Below, in pieces: positions 24,457-37,360 of a stretch of DNA of 63,742 bases (its first letter is position 1; each line of letters opens with the position of its first letter). The position numbers and the translations under genes are program-made. A model generated the notes under the pieces. The model saw only the letters and a list, made by a program, of their open reading frames with translations, ran no database searches and was not told the DNA's origin. This DNA is from Streptomyces griseoluteus (GTDB lineage: Bacteria; Actinomycetota; Actinomycetes; Streptomycetales; Streptomycetaceae): assembly GCA_000717735.1 (NCBI GenBank), contig JOBE01000046.1, positions 1-63,742 of the forward strand, read 5' to 3'.

Positions 24457-24577
24457 GACCGGCCCCCTCCCTCGTACGACGACTGCGAACACCCCCATGG
24501 TCCGCGGCCGCACCGGGCCCCCTCCACCGCCGCGACGGCCAAAGATCAACGGAATCGGGTCAGCGCCCGGCGGAGAC

Positions 24578-24625
24578 GCGCAAGGGTGCCCGGCCGGGAC
24601 GCGCGCCGGCCGGGCACCCTTGCGC
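24578..24625 (-). terminator. Long perfect hairpin
   Basis: A perfect 20-bp stem (GCGCAAGGGTGCCCGGCCGG and its complement at 24606-24625) with an 8-nt loop, 12 bp past the stop of the small secreted-protein gene. Confidence 0.9.
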
Positions 24626-24637
24626 ATGCGCGCCGTC

Positions 24638-24958
24638 CTACCAGTTCACGAACTTCACCGAACCGAAGTGTTCGACGCCGACCGTACCCGGCTGGTAGAA
24701 GGCCACGGTCTCGCTGTCGTGGCAGTCCACACCCCGGTACAGGATCGCCGTGCGGTCGGTGTGGTTGGTCGGCCGGTCCGCCGCACCCTGCATGTTGTAG
24801 CAGTGATTGTCCTCCGGGTCGGGCAGCTCGAGTGGCGCCCACCACCAGTCCACGTGATAGACGAAACTCCCTCGTGCCGCCTGAGCGGGCGTCGCGAACG
24901 CGGTGGACAGGGCCGCGGCGGCGACGGCGACGGCCAGCGCCTTTCGGAGGTTCTTCAT
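24638..24958 (-). CDS. Small secreted protein of unknown function
   Basis: 106 residues. A clear signal peptide (MKNLRKALAVAVAAAALS...PAQA, cleavage near residue 28) leaves a mature protein of about 78 residues with two cysteines (HCYNMQ, VDCHDS) that could form a disulfide, and many Trp/His/Asp. I do not recognise the family. GAGGGAGTAG lies about 6 nt before the start. It is monocistronic with a strong terminator. The 203 bp upstream (24959-25161) show nothing beyond weak GC stems. Confidence 0.8.
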   Translation of the reverse strand: MKNLRKALAVAVAAAALSTAFATPAQAARGSFVYHVDWWWAPLELPDPEDNHCYNMQGAADRPTNHTDRTAILYRGVDCHDSETVAFYQPGTVGVEHFGSVKFVNW

Positions 24959-25161
24959 GTGGCTACTCCCTCGGGTGACGTCATGACGTCTCGACGTGGA
25001 CGTCTGTACGGGCGGTCAGTGTGTCCGCCCGGACACGCCCGCGGGACGACTGTCACCCGAACAGCCGCGGGGGAAACGATCCCGCCTCACCCTCCGGAGC
25101 TATCGTCCCTCCGTAAACCCCGTTCGGCGTTGAGCAGCGGCTCGATCGGGGACGGACGCGG

Positions 25162-26139
25162 TCAGCCGTCGATCCGCAGCAGCAACTTGCCCGTCGAGGT
25201 GCGCCCGCCCATCAGGGCGTGGGCCGCGGCCGCCTCCGACAGCGGGAACTCCGCGGTGACCGGAAGCTTCACGGTGCCGTCGGTGACGGCACCGAAGGCG
25301 CGCTCGGTGAGCGACCGCAGCGCCTCGGGCGCCGACCGCGCGAGAGCGAGGATGGAGAAGCCGGCGACGGAACGGCCCTCCGCGTAGAGCTCGGGCTGCC
25401 CCACCTGCCACGGGGCCGCCCCGCTCGCGTTGCCGAAGGACACCAGGCGCCCGAAGACGGCCAGCGCGTCGAGTCCCCGGCGAAGGGTGTCGCCGCCCAC
25501 CGGGTCGAGCAGCAGGTCGACGCCCCTGCCGCCGGTGGCGCGGCGGACCTCCTCGGGGAAGGAGTCGCCCACGAACACCTCGTCGTAGCCGTACGCGAGG
25601 GCGTGCTCGGCCTTTACGGAGGAGGAGACCACGCCGTACACCGCGCCCGCGCCGGCCGCCCGGGCCAACTGCCCGGCCGCGGTGCCGATGCCGCCCGCGG
25701 CGCCGTGCACCAGCACGCTCTCCCCGGCGCGCAGCCGCCCCACCTCGTGGAGCAGGGCGTACGCGGTCGGCAGCACGGTGGGGAGCGCGGCCGCGGTCCG
25801 CAGGTCCACGCCCTCAGGGAGGGGGAAGACGGTGGCTGCCTCGGCGACCACCACCTCCGCGTAGGCGCCGGCGCCGACGAGCGCGGCGACCTCCTGTCCG
25901 GGACGCAGTCCCTCGACGCCGTGGCCGACGGCGCGGATCCGTCCGGAGACCTCCAGGCCGGGGACGAAGGGCAGCGACTCCACCCGGTAGCCCTCGGCAC
26001 GTGCCTTGAGGTCCGCGAAGTTCACGCCCGCGTAGGCGGTGTCGATGGTGACCCGGCCGGGCCCCGGCTCGGGGGTGTCGGCCCGCACGACCTTCAGCAC
26101 CTCGGGGCCGCCGTACTCCTGGAACTGGACTGCACGCAT
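25162..26139 (-). CDS. Quinone oxidoreductase-like zinc-type alcohol dehydrogenase (MDR)
   Basis: 325 residues of the NADPH:quinone reductase branch of the medium-chain dehydrogenases. GroES-like N-terminal half (EYGGPEVLKVV, AGVNFADLKARAEGY, PFVPGLEVSGRI), then the nucleotide fold VLVHGAAGGIGTAAGQLARAAGA and VDLLLDPVGGDTL. The structural-zinc cysteines are absent, as usual in this branch. It is divergent from an ArsR-like regulator; the 110-bp region between them contains operator-like palindromes, so the regulator probably controls it. ATG 26139 matches the family start. Confidence 0.88.
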   Translation of the reverse strand: MRAVQFQEYGGPEVLKVVRADTPEPGPGRVTIDTAYAGVNFADLKARAEGYRVESLPFVPGLEVSGRIRAVGHGVEGLRPGQEVAALVGAGAYAEVVVAEAATVFPLPEGVDLRTAAALPTVLPTAYALLHEVGRLRAGESVLVHGAAGGIGTAAGQLARAAGAGAVYGVVSSSVKAEHALAYGYDEVFVGDSFPEEVRRATGGRGVDLLLDPVGGDTLRRGLDALAVFGRLVSFGNASGAAPWQVGQPELYAEGRSVAGFSILALARSAPEALRSLTERAFGAVTDGTVKLPVTAEFPLSEAAAAHALMGGRTSTGKLLLRIDG

Positions 26140-26161
26140 GACGGAACGCACCCTTCGACAG

Positions 26162-26212
26162 GTGTTCAATGAAAAGCGAACACTCGGAGTGTATGATCGT
26201 CATCGAACACTC
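26162..26212. promoter_or_regulatory. Divergent promoter/operator of the regulator and oxidoreductase
   Basis: Contains GTGTTC-N10-GAACAC (26162-26183), the 13-bp palindrome ACACTC-G-GAGTGT (26180-26192) and a direct repeat CGAACACTC (26177-26185, 26204-26212). TATGAT (26192-26197) on the + strand is a good -10 for the regulator and lies between the repeats. Confidence 0.65.
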
Positions 26213-26249
26213 TGCAAGGGGGCGGAACGACGAACGCGAGGAGAACGGC

Positions 26250-26612
26250 ATGCCGGAGCAGGCTGCGGGCGGCGGCCACCGTGCCGCACCCGTGCACACG
26301 GACCCCGACGAGGTTCCCCTCCTGACCGCACTGTCCGCGCTCGCGGATCCCGTACGCATCCAGCTGATCCGCGAACTGGCCGGCTCCGCCGACTGGACGC
26401 GCAGCTGCGGCAGCTTCGACGTCCCCGTCGGGAAAGCGGCGCTCAGCCATCACTTCTCGGTACTGCGGGGCGCGGGCCTGGTCGAACAGCGCGACCAGGG
26501 GTCCAAGCGGGTCAACCGACTGCGCCGCGGCGAGTTCGAGGCCCGCTTCCCCGGACTGCTCGACCTGCTCCTGCGCTCCGACGACGCCGGCAGCGCCGAC
26601 AACACCGGCTGA
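26250..26612 (+). CDS. ArsR-family winged-helix regulator
   Basis: 120 residues with a single winged helix: LTALSALADPVRIQLIRELAG, then VGKAALSHHFSVLRGAGLVEQRDQGSKRVNRL. A CGSFDVPVGK segment replaces the usual metal-binding loop; no CxC metal site is visible, so it probably senses something other than a metal. GAGGAG precedes ATG 26250. Divergent from the quinone oxidoreductase, which is its probable target along with itself. Confidence 0.85.
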   Translation: MPEQAAGGGHRAAPVHTDPDEVPLLTALSALADPVRIQLIRELAGSADWTRSCGSFDVPVGKAALSHHFSVLRGAGLVEQRDQGSKRVNRLRRGEFEARFPGLLDLLLRSDDAGSADNTG

Positions 26613-26633
26613 ACCTTCGAGCGGGCGACCGGG

Positions 26634-27011
26634 TCAGCGCCTGACCAGACAGAACGGATGACCCGCCGGGTCCGCGTACACGCGCCAGGACCGCGTGCCC
26701 GCCCCGCCGTCGAGGAGGGTCGCGCCCCGCGCGAGGACCTGCTCCTCGGCCGCGTCGAGGTCGGCGACACCGAAGTCGAGGTGGAACTGCTGCGGGCGCT
26801 CGGAACCCGGCCAGGTCGGCGGGCGGTGGTCGGGGACGCCCTGGAAGCAGAGGACGAGGCCGCCGGGCGTGTGGAGGGTGGACCAGGCCTCGTCGACCGA
26901 CCAGCGCCGGTCCGGCCGGTCGACCTCGCCGCCGAGCACCGCGCGGTAGAACTCCGCGAGCACGCGAGGGTCGGGGCAGTCGAGCACGACGCACTGGAGA
27001 TCGGCGATCAT
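26634..27011 (-). CDS. VOC-family (glyoxalase/bleomycin-resistance-like) protein
   Basis: 125 residues, one vicinal-oxygen-chelate unit of two beta-alpha-beta-beta-beta modules (LQCVVLDCPDPRVLAEFYRAVLG ... FHLDFGVADLDAAEEQVLARGA ... YADPAGHPFCLVRR). The function is unassigned; such proteins bind or modify small molecules. It is probably leaderless: TAGACT on the minus strand (27018-27023) ends 6 nt before ATG 27011. Convergent with the ArsR gene. Confidence 0.85.
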   Translation of the reverse strand: MIADLQCVVLDCPDPRVLAEFYRAVLGGEVDRPDRRWSVDEAWSTLHTPGGLVLCFQGVPDHRPPTWPGSERPQQFHLDFGVADLDAAEEQVLARGATLLDGGAGTRSWRVYADPAGHPFCLVRR

Positions 27012-27080
27012 GCCCGGAGTCTAGGGTCACGACCCGAGGGCGACTTCAGGACACCGCCGTAAGGTCGCGTCGCGCCCCCG

Positions 27081-28034
27081 CTACTCCTTACGCGGACGCG
27101 ACTGGGTGCGGACCGCGCCCATGCTCGCCGCGATCACGAGGGCGATGGCGACGGCCTCGGTGACGGACAGGGCCTGGCTGAGGATGAGGAAGCCGGCGGC
27201 GGCCGCGATGGCCGGTTCCAGGCTCATCAGGATCGCGAAGGTGGGCGCGGGCAGGCGGCGCAGGGCGAGGAGTTCGAGGGTGTACGGCAGCACCGAGGAC
27301 ATCAGCGCGACCGCGAGGGCCAGGCCGATCGTCGACGGTACGAGGAGCTTGCCGCCCGCCTCCGCGATGCCGAGCGGCAGGGTCAGCACCGCGCCGAAGG
27401 CCATGGCGAGCGCGAGCCCGTCGGCCTGTGGGAAGCGCCGGCCCGTACGTGCGCTGAACACGATGTACGCGGCCCACATGGCGCCCGCGGCGAGCGCGAA
27501 GACCGCGCCGAGCGGATCGAGACGGTCGAAGCCGCCGCCGCCGAGGAGGACGAGGCCACAGAGGGCGAGTCCCGCCCACAGCAGGTTCATCAGCCGGCGC
27601 GAGGCGACCACCGACAGGATCAGCGGGCCGAGGACCTCAAGGGTCACGGCGGCACCCAGCGGGATCCGGTCGGCGGCCTGGTAGAAGAGGACGTTCATGC
27701 CCGCCATGGCGGCGCCGAAGGCGGCGATCGTCCCCCAGTCGGCGCGGCTGTAGCCGCGGACCTTGGGCCGGCAGACGATCAGCAGGACGGCGGCGGCGAG
27801 CACGAGCCGCAGGGTGACGACTCCGAGGGCCCCGGCGCGCGGCATGAGGAGTACGGCGACGGCCGAGCCGAACTGTACGGAGAGCCCGCCCGCGACGACG
27901 AGCGCCACCGGCCCGAGCCGGCGCCCGGCCGTCGGCTGCGCCACCGGGGCCACCCGGGGGCCGGGGACGGCCGCCGCGGCGGGGGGCACGACGGAGGCCG
28001 CGACGGGGGCCACATCCTTGACCGGACTGTCCAC
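27081..28034 (-). CDS. EamA/RhtA-family transporter (DMT exporter)
   Basis: 317 residues with about ten hydrophobic segments from residue 45, two EamA repeats (LMPRAGALGVVTLRLVLAAA..., AMWAAYIVFSARTG...). It resembles threonine/homoserine exporters of the drug/metabolite superfamily; the substrate is unknown. The start is set at GTG 28034 because GGAGGAG lies 6-7 nt upstream; a GTG at 28061 would add nine residues without a ribosome site. The N-terminal 40 residues are Ala/Pro/Val-rich and cytoplasmic. Divergent from a LysR regulator. Confidence 0.85.
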   Translation of the reverse strand: MDSPVKDVAPVAASVVPPAAAAVPGPRVAPVAQPTAGRRLGPVALVVAGGLSVQFGSAVAVLLMPRAGALGVVTLRLVLAAAVLLIVCRPKVRGYSRADWGTIAAFGAAMAGMNVLFYQAADRIPLGAAVTLEVLGPLILSVVASRRLMNLLWAGLALCGLVLLGGGGFDRLDPLGAVFALAAGAMWAAYIVFSARTGRRFPQADGLALAMAFGAVLTLPLGIAEAGGKLLVPSTIGLALAVALMSSVLPYTLELLALRRLPAPTFAILMSLEPAIAAAAGFLILSQALSVTEAVAIALVIAASMGAVRTQSRPRKE

Positions 28035-28234
28035 CGACTGCTCCTCCACCACGTCACACACAAGGGTTCACGGAATCCGGGGCTCACGAAGCCCGCCCCG
28101 AAGTCCACCATACTGGACTACCAGTCCACCACATTGGACCACCCGGCGGCTCCCTCCACCCACTCCCCTCCCACGCTACGAGCCCCCGCGCGGCACCGGA
28201 AATGCCGATTGCCCTGCGGTTATGCTTCGGACGC

Positions 28235-29092
28235 ATGGGCATCGAGCTACGCCACCTCCGCTGCTTCCTCGCCATCGCCGAAGAGAACAGCCTCACCAGA
28301 GCGGCCGCCCGGCTCCACCTCACCCAGCCGGCCGTCTCCCGCACGCTCGCCGCCCTGGAACAGCACCTCGGCGCCCGGCTCGTCGACCGCTCCACCCACC
28401 ACCTCGCCCTCACCGCCGAGGGCCGCGCCTTCCAGGACCGGGCGGCCGCCGCGCTCGCCGCGTTCGAGGCCGCCGTCGACCCGGCGAGGCTGCGCCACCG
28501 CCCCCTGCGCCTCGGACACGCCTGGTCGGCCTTCGGCCCGTACACGACTCCGCTGCTCCGGCGCTGGCAGCGCGAACACCCCGAGACCCCGCTCGAACTC
28601 CTGCGCGTCGACGACCGCACGGCCGGCCTCACCCGGGGAGAGGTGGACGCGGCCCTGCTCAGGGGAGCGGTGGACACACCGGGCCTGGTCACCGAGCAGC
28701 TCACCACGGAGGAACGGGTAGCCGCCGTACCCTCCGACAGCCCGCTCGCCGACCGGCCACGGCTCACCCTCGGCGACCTGGCGGGCGGAACCGTCGTACT
28801 CAACACCGTCTCCGGTACGACCACCCTCACGCTCTGGCCGGCAGCCGACCGCCCGGCGGCCACGGTCACCGTCGCCAACACCGACGACTGGCTCACCACG
28901 ATCGCGGCGGGCCGGGGCGTCGGCGTCTCGTCCGCGTCGACGGCCGCCCTGCACCCCCACCCGGGCGTCACGTACCGCGCGCTGACGGACGCACCCGCAC
29001 TGCCGGTGGTCCTGGCCTGGCGGGACGCGTTCCCGCACCCGGCGACGGAGGCGCTGGTCGCGATGGCCCGGGAGATCGTCAGCGGGGACTGA
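28235..29092 (+). CDS. LysR-family transcriptional regulator
   Basis: 285 residues: N-terminal HTH (MGIELRHLRCFLAIAEENSLTRAAARLHLTQPAVSRTLAALEQHLGARL) and a short substrate-binding domain. The transcript seems leaderless, since TATGCT (28221-28226) ends 8 nt before ATG 28235 with no ribosome site. It is divergent from the EamA exporter, the classic LysR arrangement, so it probably activates or represses that gene. The 3' end overlaps the convergent acetyltransferase by 14 bp. Confidence 0.88.
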   Translation: MGIELRHLRCFLAIAEENSLTRAAARLHLTQPAVSRTLAALEQHLGARLVDRSTHHLALTAEGRAFQDRAAAALAAFEAAVDPARLRHRPLRLGHAWSAFGPYTTPLLRRWQREHPETPLELLRVDDRTAGLTRGEVDAALLRGAVDTPGLVTEQLTTEERVAAVPSDSPLADRPRLTLGDLAGGTVVLNTVSGTTTLTLWPAADRPAATVTVANTDDWLTTIAAGRGVGVSSASTAALHPHPGVTYRALTDAPALPVVLAWRDAFPHPATEALVAMAREIVSGD

Positions 29093-29603
29093 GCGCTTCC
29101 CACTCCTCGCGGAGGATGCCGTACGTCACCGAGTCGCGCCAGCAGCCCCGGACGTGGACGTGCCCCCGGATCAGGCCCTCCTCGGTGAACCCGGCGGCGA
29201 GGAGGGTCCGCGCGGAGCCGGTGTCGAGGGGCGCTCGCGCGGCCCACACCCGGTGCAGGTCGAGGGCGCGGAAGGCGAGGGCGAGCAGAAGGCCGACGGT
29301 CTCCCGCCCGTACCCGACGCCCCAGGACTCGGGGCGCAGGGCGAACCCGACGGTGGCGGCCCGCTGCTGGTGCGGATCGAGCGCGAGCGGCCCGAACCCG
29401 ACGAGCGCGCCGGTGGCACGCTCGACGACGGCGAGCGCGTACTCCTGCCGGGGAACGACCAGGGCGGAGACCATCGACCGCTCGACGATGCCCTGGACTT
29501 CGGGCAGGGAGCGGGGGGTGAAGCCGAGGTGCTCGGTCACGGCCTCGGAGCCGTAGACGCCATGGACGGCAGGCCCGTCACCGACTTCGAGCTCGCGGAG
29601 CAC
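29079..29603 (-). CDS. GNAT-family N-acetyltransferase (RimJ/RimL-like)
   Basis: 174 residues from GTG 29603: an acetyl-CoA-binding fold with SWGVGYGRETVGLLLALAF and LDLHRVWA, ending CWRDSVTYGILREEW, as in RimJ/RimL-type acetyltransferases. No ATG/GTG/TTG gives the usual M-x-x-P-R-L start; the PRLVLREL motif begins a few residues before this GTG, so the true start may be an atypical codon just after the dehydrogenase stop at 29681. Same strand as the FAD dehydrogenase upstream. Confidence 0.7.
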   Translation of the reverse strand: MLRELEVGDGPAVHGVYGSEAVTEHLGFTPRSLPEVQGIVERSMVSALVVPRQEYALAVVERATGALVGFGPLALDPHQQRAATVGFALRPESWGVGYGRETVGLLLALAFRALDLHRVWAARAPLDTGSARTLLAAGFTEEGLIRGHVHVRGCWRDSVTYGILREEWEALSPR

Positions 29604-29680
29604 GAGCCGGGGGTACGGGGAGGGGGCAGGACGTTCGAGGGCTTCTGGTGCGGCCGCCAGAAACGACGCCCCCGCGCACC

Positions 29681-33625
<3,945 letters not shown>

Positions 33626-33645
33626 CCTTTCCCGTACGCGTACGG

Positions 33646-33676
33646 AGGGCCTTCCGTGGATGCCACGGGAGGCCCT
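33646..33676. terminator. Hairpin between serC and the cupin gene
   Basis: AGGGCCTTCCGTGG (33646-33659) pairs with CCACGGGAGGCCCT (33663-33676) with one wobble pair; loop 3 nt. Confidence 0.85.
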
Positions 33677-33695
33677 TCGCCGTGTCCGGCGCGGC

Positions 33696-34064
33696 TCAGC
33701 CGCCCGACTGGGCCTTCACGTGGTCGATCACCGCGTTGAACTCGGCGGTCGGCGAGAACTCCACGACGTCGACGTCCTCCAGGGCCTCGGGCGCGTGGCC
33801 GGGCCCCCAGTAGTAGGCCTGTCCGGCTTCGTAGATCTCCTCGCCCGAGGCGGTCCGCATCCTGATCCGGCCCTTGAAGAGGTATCCCCAGTGGGGGCAC
33901 TGGCACAGGTCGCCGTCCAGGCCCTTGAGCGCCGGACCCATGTCCGTGCCCTTGGGCAGGTGGATGAAGGCGACGCTCATGTCACCGCCGGCCTCCTGCA
34001 TGCGGAAGTCCAGGCCGCCGCCTTCCATGGCGACAGGGGTGTCCTCGCGAGTGAATCCGGTCAT
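33696..34064 (-). CDS. Cupin-fold protein
   Basis: 122 residues forming one small beta barrel: CPHWGYLFKGRIRMRT and YEAGQAYYWGPGHAPEALEDVDVVEFSP resemble the two cupin motifs, with His residues but not the complete metal set (HxH...E). It may bind a small ligand rather than act as a metalloenzyme. Function unknown. GGAGGAG is very close to the ATG (2 nt after AGGAG). Confidence 0.75.
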   Translation of the reverse strand: MTGFTREDTPVAMEGGGLDFRMQEAGGDMSVAFIHLPKGTDMGPALKGLDGDLCQCPHWGYLFKGRIRMRTASGEEIYEAGQAYYWGPGHAPEALEDVDVVEFSPTAEFNAVIDHVKAQSGG

Positions 34065-34141
34065 GGCTCCTCCACGCCTCGTACGCCCCCTCCGACCCCC
34101 TCCCCTCCAGTCTCGACCCGGTACCGCGTCCGGTCGACACG

Positions 34142-34174
34142 GGAGGCGGCACGGAGGCGGCAGGGAGGCGGCAC
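34142..34174. repeat. 11-bp tandem repeat x 3
   Basis: GGAGGCGGCAC, GGAGGCGGCAG, GGAGGCGGCAC in exact tandem, in the 123-bp gap between the cupin start and the propeller-protein stop. Confidence 0.9.
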
Positions 34175-34187
34175 CGGGGGACGTCCG

Positions 34188-35204
34188 TCAGTCCCGCCGC
34201 AGCAGGCGCTTGACGCCGAAGACGAGGACGAACGCACCGGCGAGGACCAGGAAGCCGACGGTGACGTTCCCCTCCTCCCCTTCGGCGGCCGACGCGCCCG
34301 GCGCCTGCGTCGCGCCCGGGGTGCCCGGGGTGTCCGACGGCTGCCCCGACGGGCTCCCGGCACCCGCCCGGTCCACCCGGACGACCTTGCTCTCGCGGCC
34401 CTCCGAGCCGAACATGAACGCCGAGCCGTCCTGCGTGTACGTCACCGACTCCGCCTGCCCCTGGAAGGGCGCCCCGACGGACGTGCCGTCACCGTCCACG
34501 CGGCCGTCCTGCCACACGTACTCCCTCGCGCTGAAGTAGCCGCGCAGGACGAGCCGGCCGCCGTCCGGGGAGAACGCGCCGTCGGTCACCCACGGCACCT
34601 CGCCGACGCGCCGGAAGACGTTCGTCCCGGACGAGGAGAGGCGCTCCGGGCCCGCGTACAGCCCGCCGCCGTCCTCGTTCTTGCTGGCGATGTACACCCG
34701 GCCGGTCTTCGGATGGACCATCAGGGCCTCGGCGTTGCGCGCGCCGTCGGCGTACTTCACGACGTACTGCCGCGCCGCGACCTTCTGGTCCTTCAGTGTC
34801 TTCGGCTCGGGGAAGCGGTAGATCCAGACGTGGTCCCAGGAGCCGTCGAGGTTGTCTCCGATGTCGCCGACGTAGATGTCGCCGTCCGGGCCGACCGCGA
34901 TGGCCTCCATGTCGCGGGGAGTGCCGACGCCCTGCATGGTCAGGGTCGCGACGGTCTTTCCCGTACGGGAGTCGATGCCGTAGATCAGGGGCGCGTCCTG
35001 GTCGTTGTGCGTCCAGTAGATCCCGGGGTGGGCACGGCTCGCGGCGAGGCCGCTGGACTCGGTGATCCGGGGGTCCCCGATCGTGAAGTCCCGGTCGGCC
35101 TCCTGCCCTTCGGCGCGGGCATGACCGGCCGGAAGCAGCACCAGGACCGCCGCCGCACCGAGGGCGCACAGAGCCGTACCGAGGCCGCGCAGAGCAGATC
35201 GCAT
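34188..35204 (-). CDS. Membrane-anchored beta-propeller-like secreted protein
   Basis: 338 residues. A signal peptide (MRSALRGLGTALCALGAAAVLVLLPAGHARA), an extracellular domain with propeller-type repeats (GIYWTHNDQDAPLIYGIDSRTG, GDIYVGDIGDNLDG, VTDGAFSPDGGRLVLRGY), a Ser/Pro/Gly linker and a C-terminal transmembrane helix with RLLRRD tail. It resembles esterase-like/phytase-like propellers annotated in Streptomyces, with no clear catalytic signature. CAGGCT on the minus strand ends 7 nt before ATG 35204, so the mRNA may be leaderless. Confidence 0.8.
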   Translation of the reverse strand: MRSALRGLGTALCALGAAAVLVLLPAGHARAEGQEADRDFTIGDPRITESSGLAASRAHPGIYWTHNDQDAPLIYGIDSRTGKTVATLTMQGVGTPRDMEAIAVGPDGDIYVGDIGDNLDGSWDHVWIYRFPEPKTLKDQKVAARQYVVKYADGARNAEALMVHPKTGRVYIASKNEDGGGLYAGPERLSSSGTNVFRRVGEVPWVTDGAFSPDGGRLVLRGYFSAREYVWQDGRVDGDGTSVGAPFQGQAESVTYTQDGSAFMFGSEGRESKVVRVDRAGAGSPSGQPSDTPGTPGATQAPGASAAEGEEGNVTVGFLVLAGAFVLVFGVKRLLRRD

Positions 35205-35310
35205 GGGCTCAAGCCTGCCACGGCGCGGCGCGGATGACCTTGAGTGCTGTCCCTGATCTGTCCCTGAAACCTGCTTGACCTGCGGTGGGGCCGCTGTCAG
35301 GGTCGCGCCT

Positions 35311-36159
35311 ATGCCTACTTTCCCCGCCCCTGACGGCACCCTGCTCGCGTACCACGCGTCCGGTTCCGGTACCGGAGCGCCGCTGGTCTGTCTGCCCGGC
35401 GGCCCCCTGCAGGACTCCGTCTACCTCGGCGACCTCGGCGGGCTCGACGCCCACCGGCCGCTGGTCCGGCTCGACCTTCGGGGCACGGGCGCGTCGGCGG
35501 TGCCGGAGGACCCGTCCTCGTACCGCTGCGACCGGCTCGTCGAGGACGTGGAGGCGCTGCGGGTGCACCTCGGGCTCGACACGATCGATCTCCTCGGGCA
35601 CTCGGCGGGCGCGAACCTTGCCGCCCTCTACACCGCGCGGTTCCCCGAGCGCGTCGCCCGTCTGGTCCTGGTCGCGCCGGGCACCGCCGCCGTCGGACTC
35701 GACACGGCCGGCGAGGAGCGGCTCGCGGCGGCGCGGCTGCGGAGCGGCGAGCCGTGGTTCGCGGAGGCGTACGCGGCTCTGGAGGAGCTGACGGCGGGGC
35801 GTGGGTCGGCCGAGACGTTCAAGGCGGTCGCGCCGTTCTTCCACGGAACGTGGGACGAGGGCGCGCGGGAACGGGACGCGGCCACGGTGCGACAGCGGAA
35901 CGGGGAGGGCGCCGGGGTCTACGGGAGCGAGGGCGCCTACGATCCGGCGGCCACGCGCGCGGTGCTCGCGGAGTTCGGGCGTCCGGTGCTCGTCGTCGCC
36001 GGAGAGGGCGACGCGAACACCCCGGTGCCGACGGCCACGGCGTACGCGGAGCTGTTCCCGAAGGCCTGGACGGCCGTCCTCGCGGGCGGCGGACACTATC
36101 CGTGGCACGACGACGCGGAGTGGTTCGCGGCTGCGGTCGACGGGTTCCTGGAGGGCTGA
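35311..36159 (+). CDS. Alpha/beta hydrolase (prolyl-aminopeptidase-like)
   Basis: 282 residues: LVCLPGGPLQDSVYL oxyanion region, RLDLRGTGAS, the nucleophile elbow LLGHSAGANLAALYTARFPE, the acid in VVAGEGDANTPV and His in AGGGHYPWHDD. The GGP...DLRGTG pattern is that of proline iminopeptidase-type hydrolases; the substrate is not certain. CAGGGT (35298-35303) ends 7 nt before ATG 35311, a leaderless-type start. Divergent from the propeller protein. Confidence 0.87.
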   Translation: MPTFPAPDGTLLAYHASGSGTGAPLVCLPGGPLQDSVYLGDLGGLDAHRPLVRLDLRGTGASAVPEDPSSYRCDRLVEDVEALRVHLGLDTIDLLGHSAGANLAALYTARFPERVARLVLVAPGTAAVGLDTAGEERLAAARLRSGEPWFAEAYAALEELTAGRGSAETFKAVAPFFHGTWDEGARERDAATVRQRNGEGAGVYGSEGAYDPAATRAVLAEFGRPVLVVAGEGDANTPVPTATAYAELFPKAWTAVLAGGGHYPWHDDAEWFAAAVDGFLEG

Positions 36160-36229
36160 CGCTCACGGTCCGGGGCTCGTGTCCCGGATCACGTCGCAGG
36201 TCCGGGACGGCGTCCGCGATGATATGACC

Positions 36230-36910
36230 ATGCGTTTTCTGTTCGTCGGCGACAGCATGACCATCGGACGCGCCGGCGACTGGACCTGGCGGTACCGCAT
36301 GTGGCGGCACCTGGAGTCCACGCTTCCCGGCGGGTACGAGATCGTCGGCCCGCGCTCACGCCTTTACGTCCCCGAGGACGACGCCGCGACCTCGGAGGCG
36401 TACGCCGACCCCGCCTTCCCCGCCCCCGCCCGGCGCCACCTGGCCGGCTGGGGCGAGGGCTGGCTGCACATGGCGCCGGTGATCGGCGAGACGGTCACGG
36501 CGACCCGGGCGGACGTGCTGCTGATCTCCCTCGGCCTGATCGACCTCGGTTTCTACACCAACAGCGAGCAGACCCACGACAACGTCCGAGCCTTCGTCGC
36601 GGCGGCCCGCACCGCGAACCCGCACGTCCGGGCCGTCCTCCTGCCGGTCATACCCAACGTCCGCGCCGGTTACGACGCCCCCTTCGCGGCCGAGTGCGCG
36701 CGCTTCAACGAGCTCCTCGCGAAGGCGGTCGCCGACCTGGACACGGCGGCCTCGCCGCTGCTGCTCGCGACCGTCCCGGAGTCGTACGACCTCGACGCGG
36801 ACACCTACGACGGCACCCACCCGGGCCCCACGGGCGAACACAAACTGGCCGCCGCCTTCGCCGACGCGATGCACCAGGCGTGGGGCCTGGGCGGCCCGTA
36901 CGCCCGGTAG
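36230..36910 (+). CDS. SGNH/GDSL-family esterase
   Basis: 226 residues. Block I GDSMTIG (Ser nucleophile at the N-terminus), a block with LISLGLIDLGF where GDSL enzymes have GxND, and the catalytic Asp/His block YDGTHPGPTGEHKLA. It is a cytoplasmic, single-domain esterase or acyl hydrolase of unknown substrate. Two starts are possible, ATG 36224 and 36230; GATGAT ends 6 nt before 36230, like the leaderless genes here. Convergent with the AhpD-like gene at 6 bp. Confidence 0.85.
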   Translation: MRFLFVGDSMTIGRAGDWTWRYRMWRHLESTLPGGYEIVGPRSRLYVPEDDAATSEAYADPAFPAPARRHLAGWGEGWLHMAPVIGETVTATRADVLLISLGLIDLGFYTNSEQTHDNVRAFVAAARTANPHVRAVLLPVIPNVRAGYDAPFAAECARFNELLAKAVADLDTAASPLLLATVPESYDLDADTYDGTHPGPTGEHKLAAAFADAMHQAWGLGGPYAR

Positions 36911-36916
36911 CCGCGC

Positions 36917-37336
36917 TCAGGCCGCGCGGGTGAGGCGGTTGGCGAAGGTGGAGAGGGTGTACGTGCCGACGCCGAGGACGACCTCCAGGGCGTTGCGGCG
37001 GCTGTAGCCGGCCTTCTCGAAGGCGGCCAGGTCCGCGTCGCCGACCGCGCCGGAGGTGGCGAGCACCTGGAGGGTGAACGTCCGCACGGCGTCGAGGCGT
37101 TCGGGCTCGGGCGCCGGCCCGAGGGCGGCCATCTTGGCGTCGTGCATGTCGACGCACAGGTGGCACTGGTTGCGGTGGGCGACGGTCAGGATGACGGTCT
37201 CGCGGGAGTGCGGGTCGAGGGTGGTGGACTCGAAGACCTGACTGAGCTTCAGGAAGCCGTCGAGGGTCTCGGGCGACTCCTTGAGGAGGCTGACGGCGTG
37301 GGCGGCGCGGGCGGACATGCTTTCGGGCACGGACAA
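36917..37336 (-). CDS. AhpD/carboxymuconolactone-decarboxylase-family protein
   Basis: 139 residues. A single CMD helical domain with the AhpD-type redox motif C-H-L-C-V-D-M-H (CxxC-x3-H), so probably a disulfide reductase/peroxidase-related protein. The TTG start (37336) lies 7 nt after AGGGGGAG; GTG 37330 would be 13 nt away. It is divergent from a MarR regulator with overlapping palindromes between them, which suggests oxidative-stress-linked control. Confidence 0.85.
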   Translation of the reverse strand: MSVPESMSARAAHAVSLLKESPETLDGFLKLSQVFESTTLDPHSRETVILTVAHRNQCHLCVDMHDAKMAALGPAPEPERLDAVRTFTLQVLATSGAVGDADLAAFEKAGYSRRNALEVVLGVGTYTLSTFANRLTRAA

Positions 37337-37360
37337 GGTCGGACTCCCCCTGGATGGACG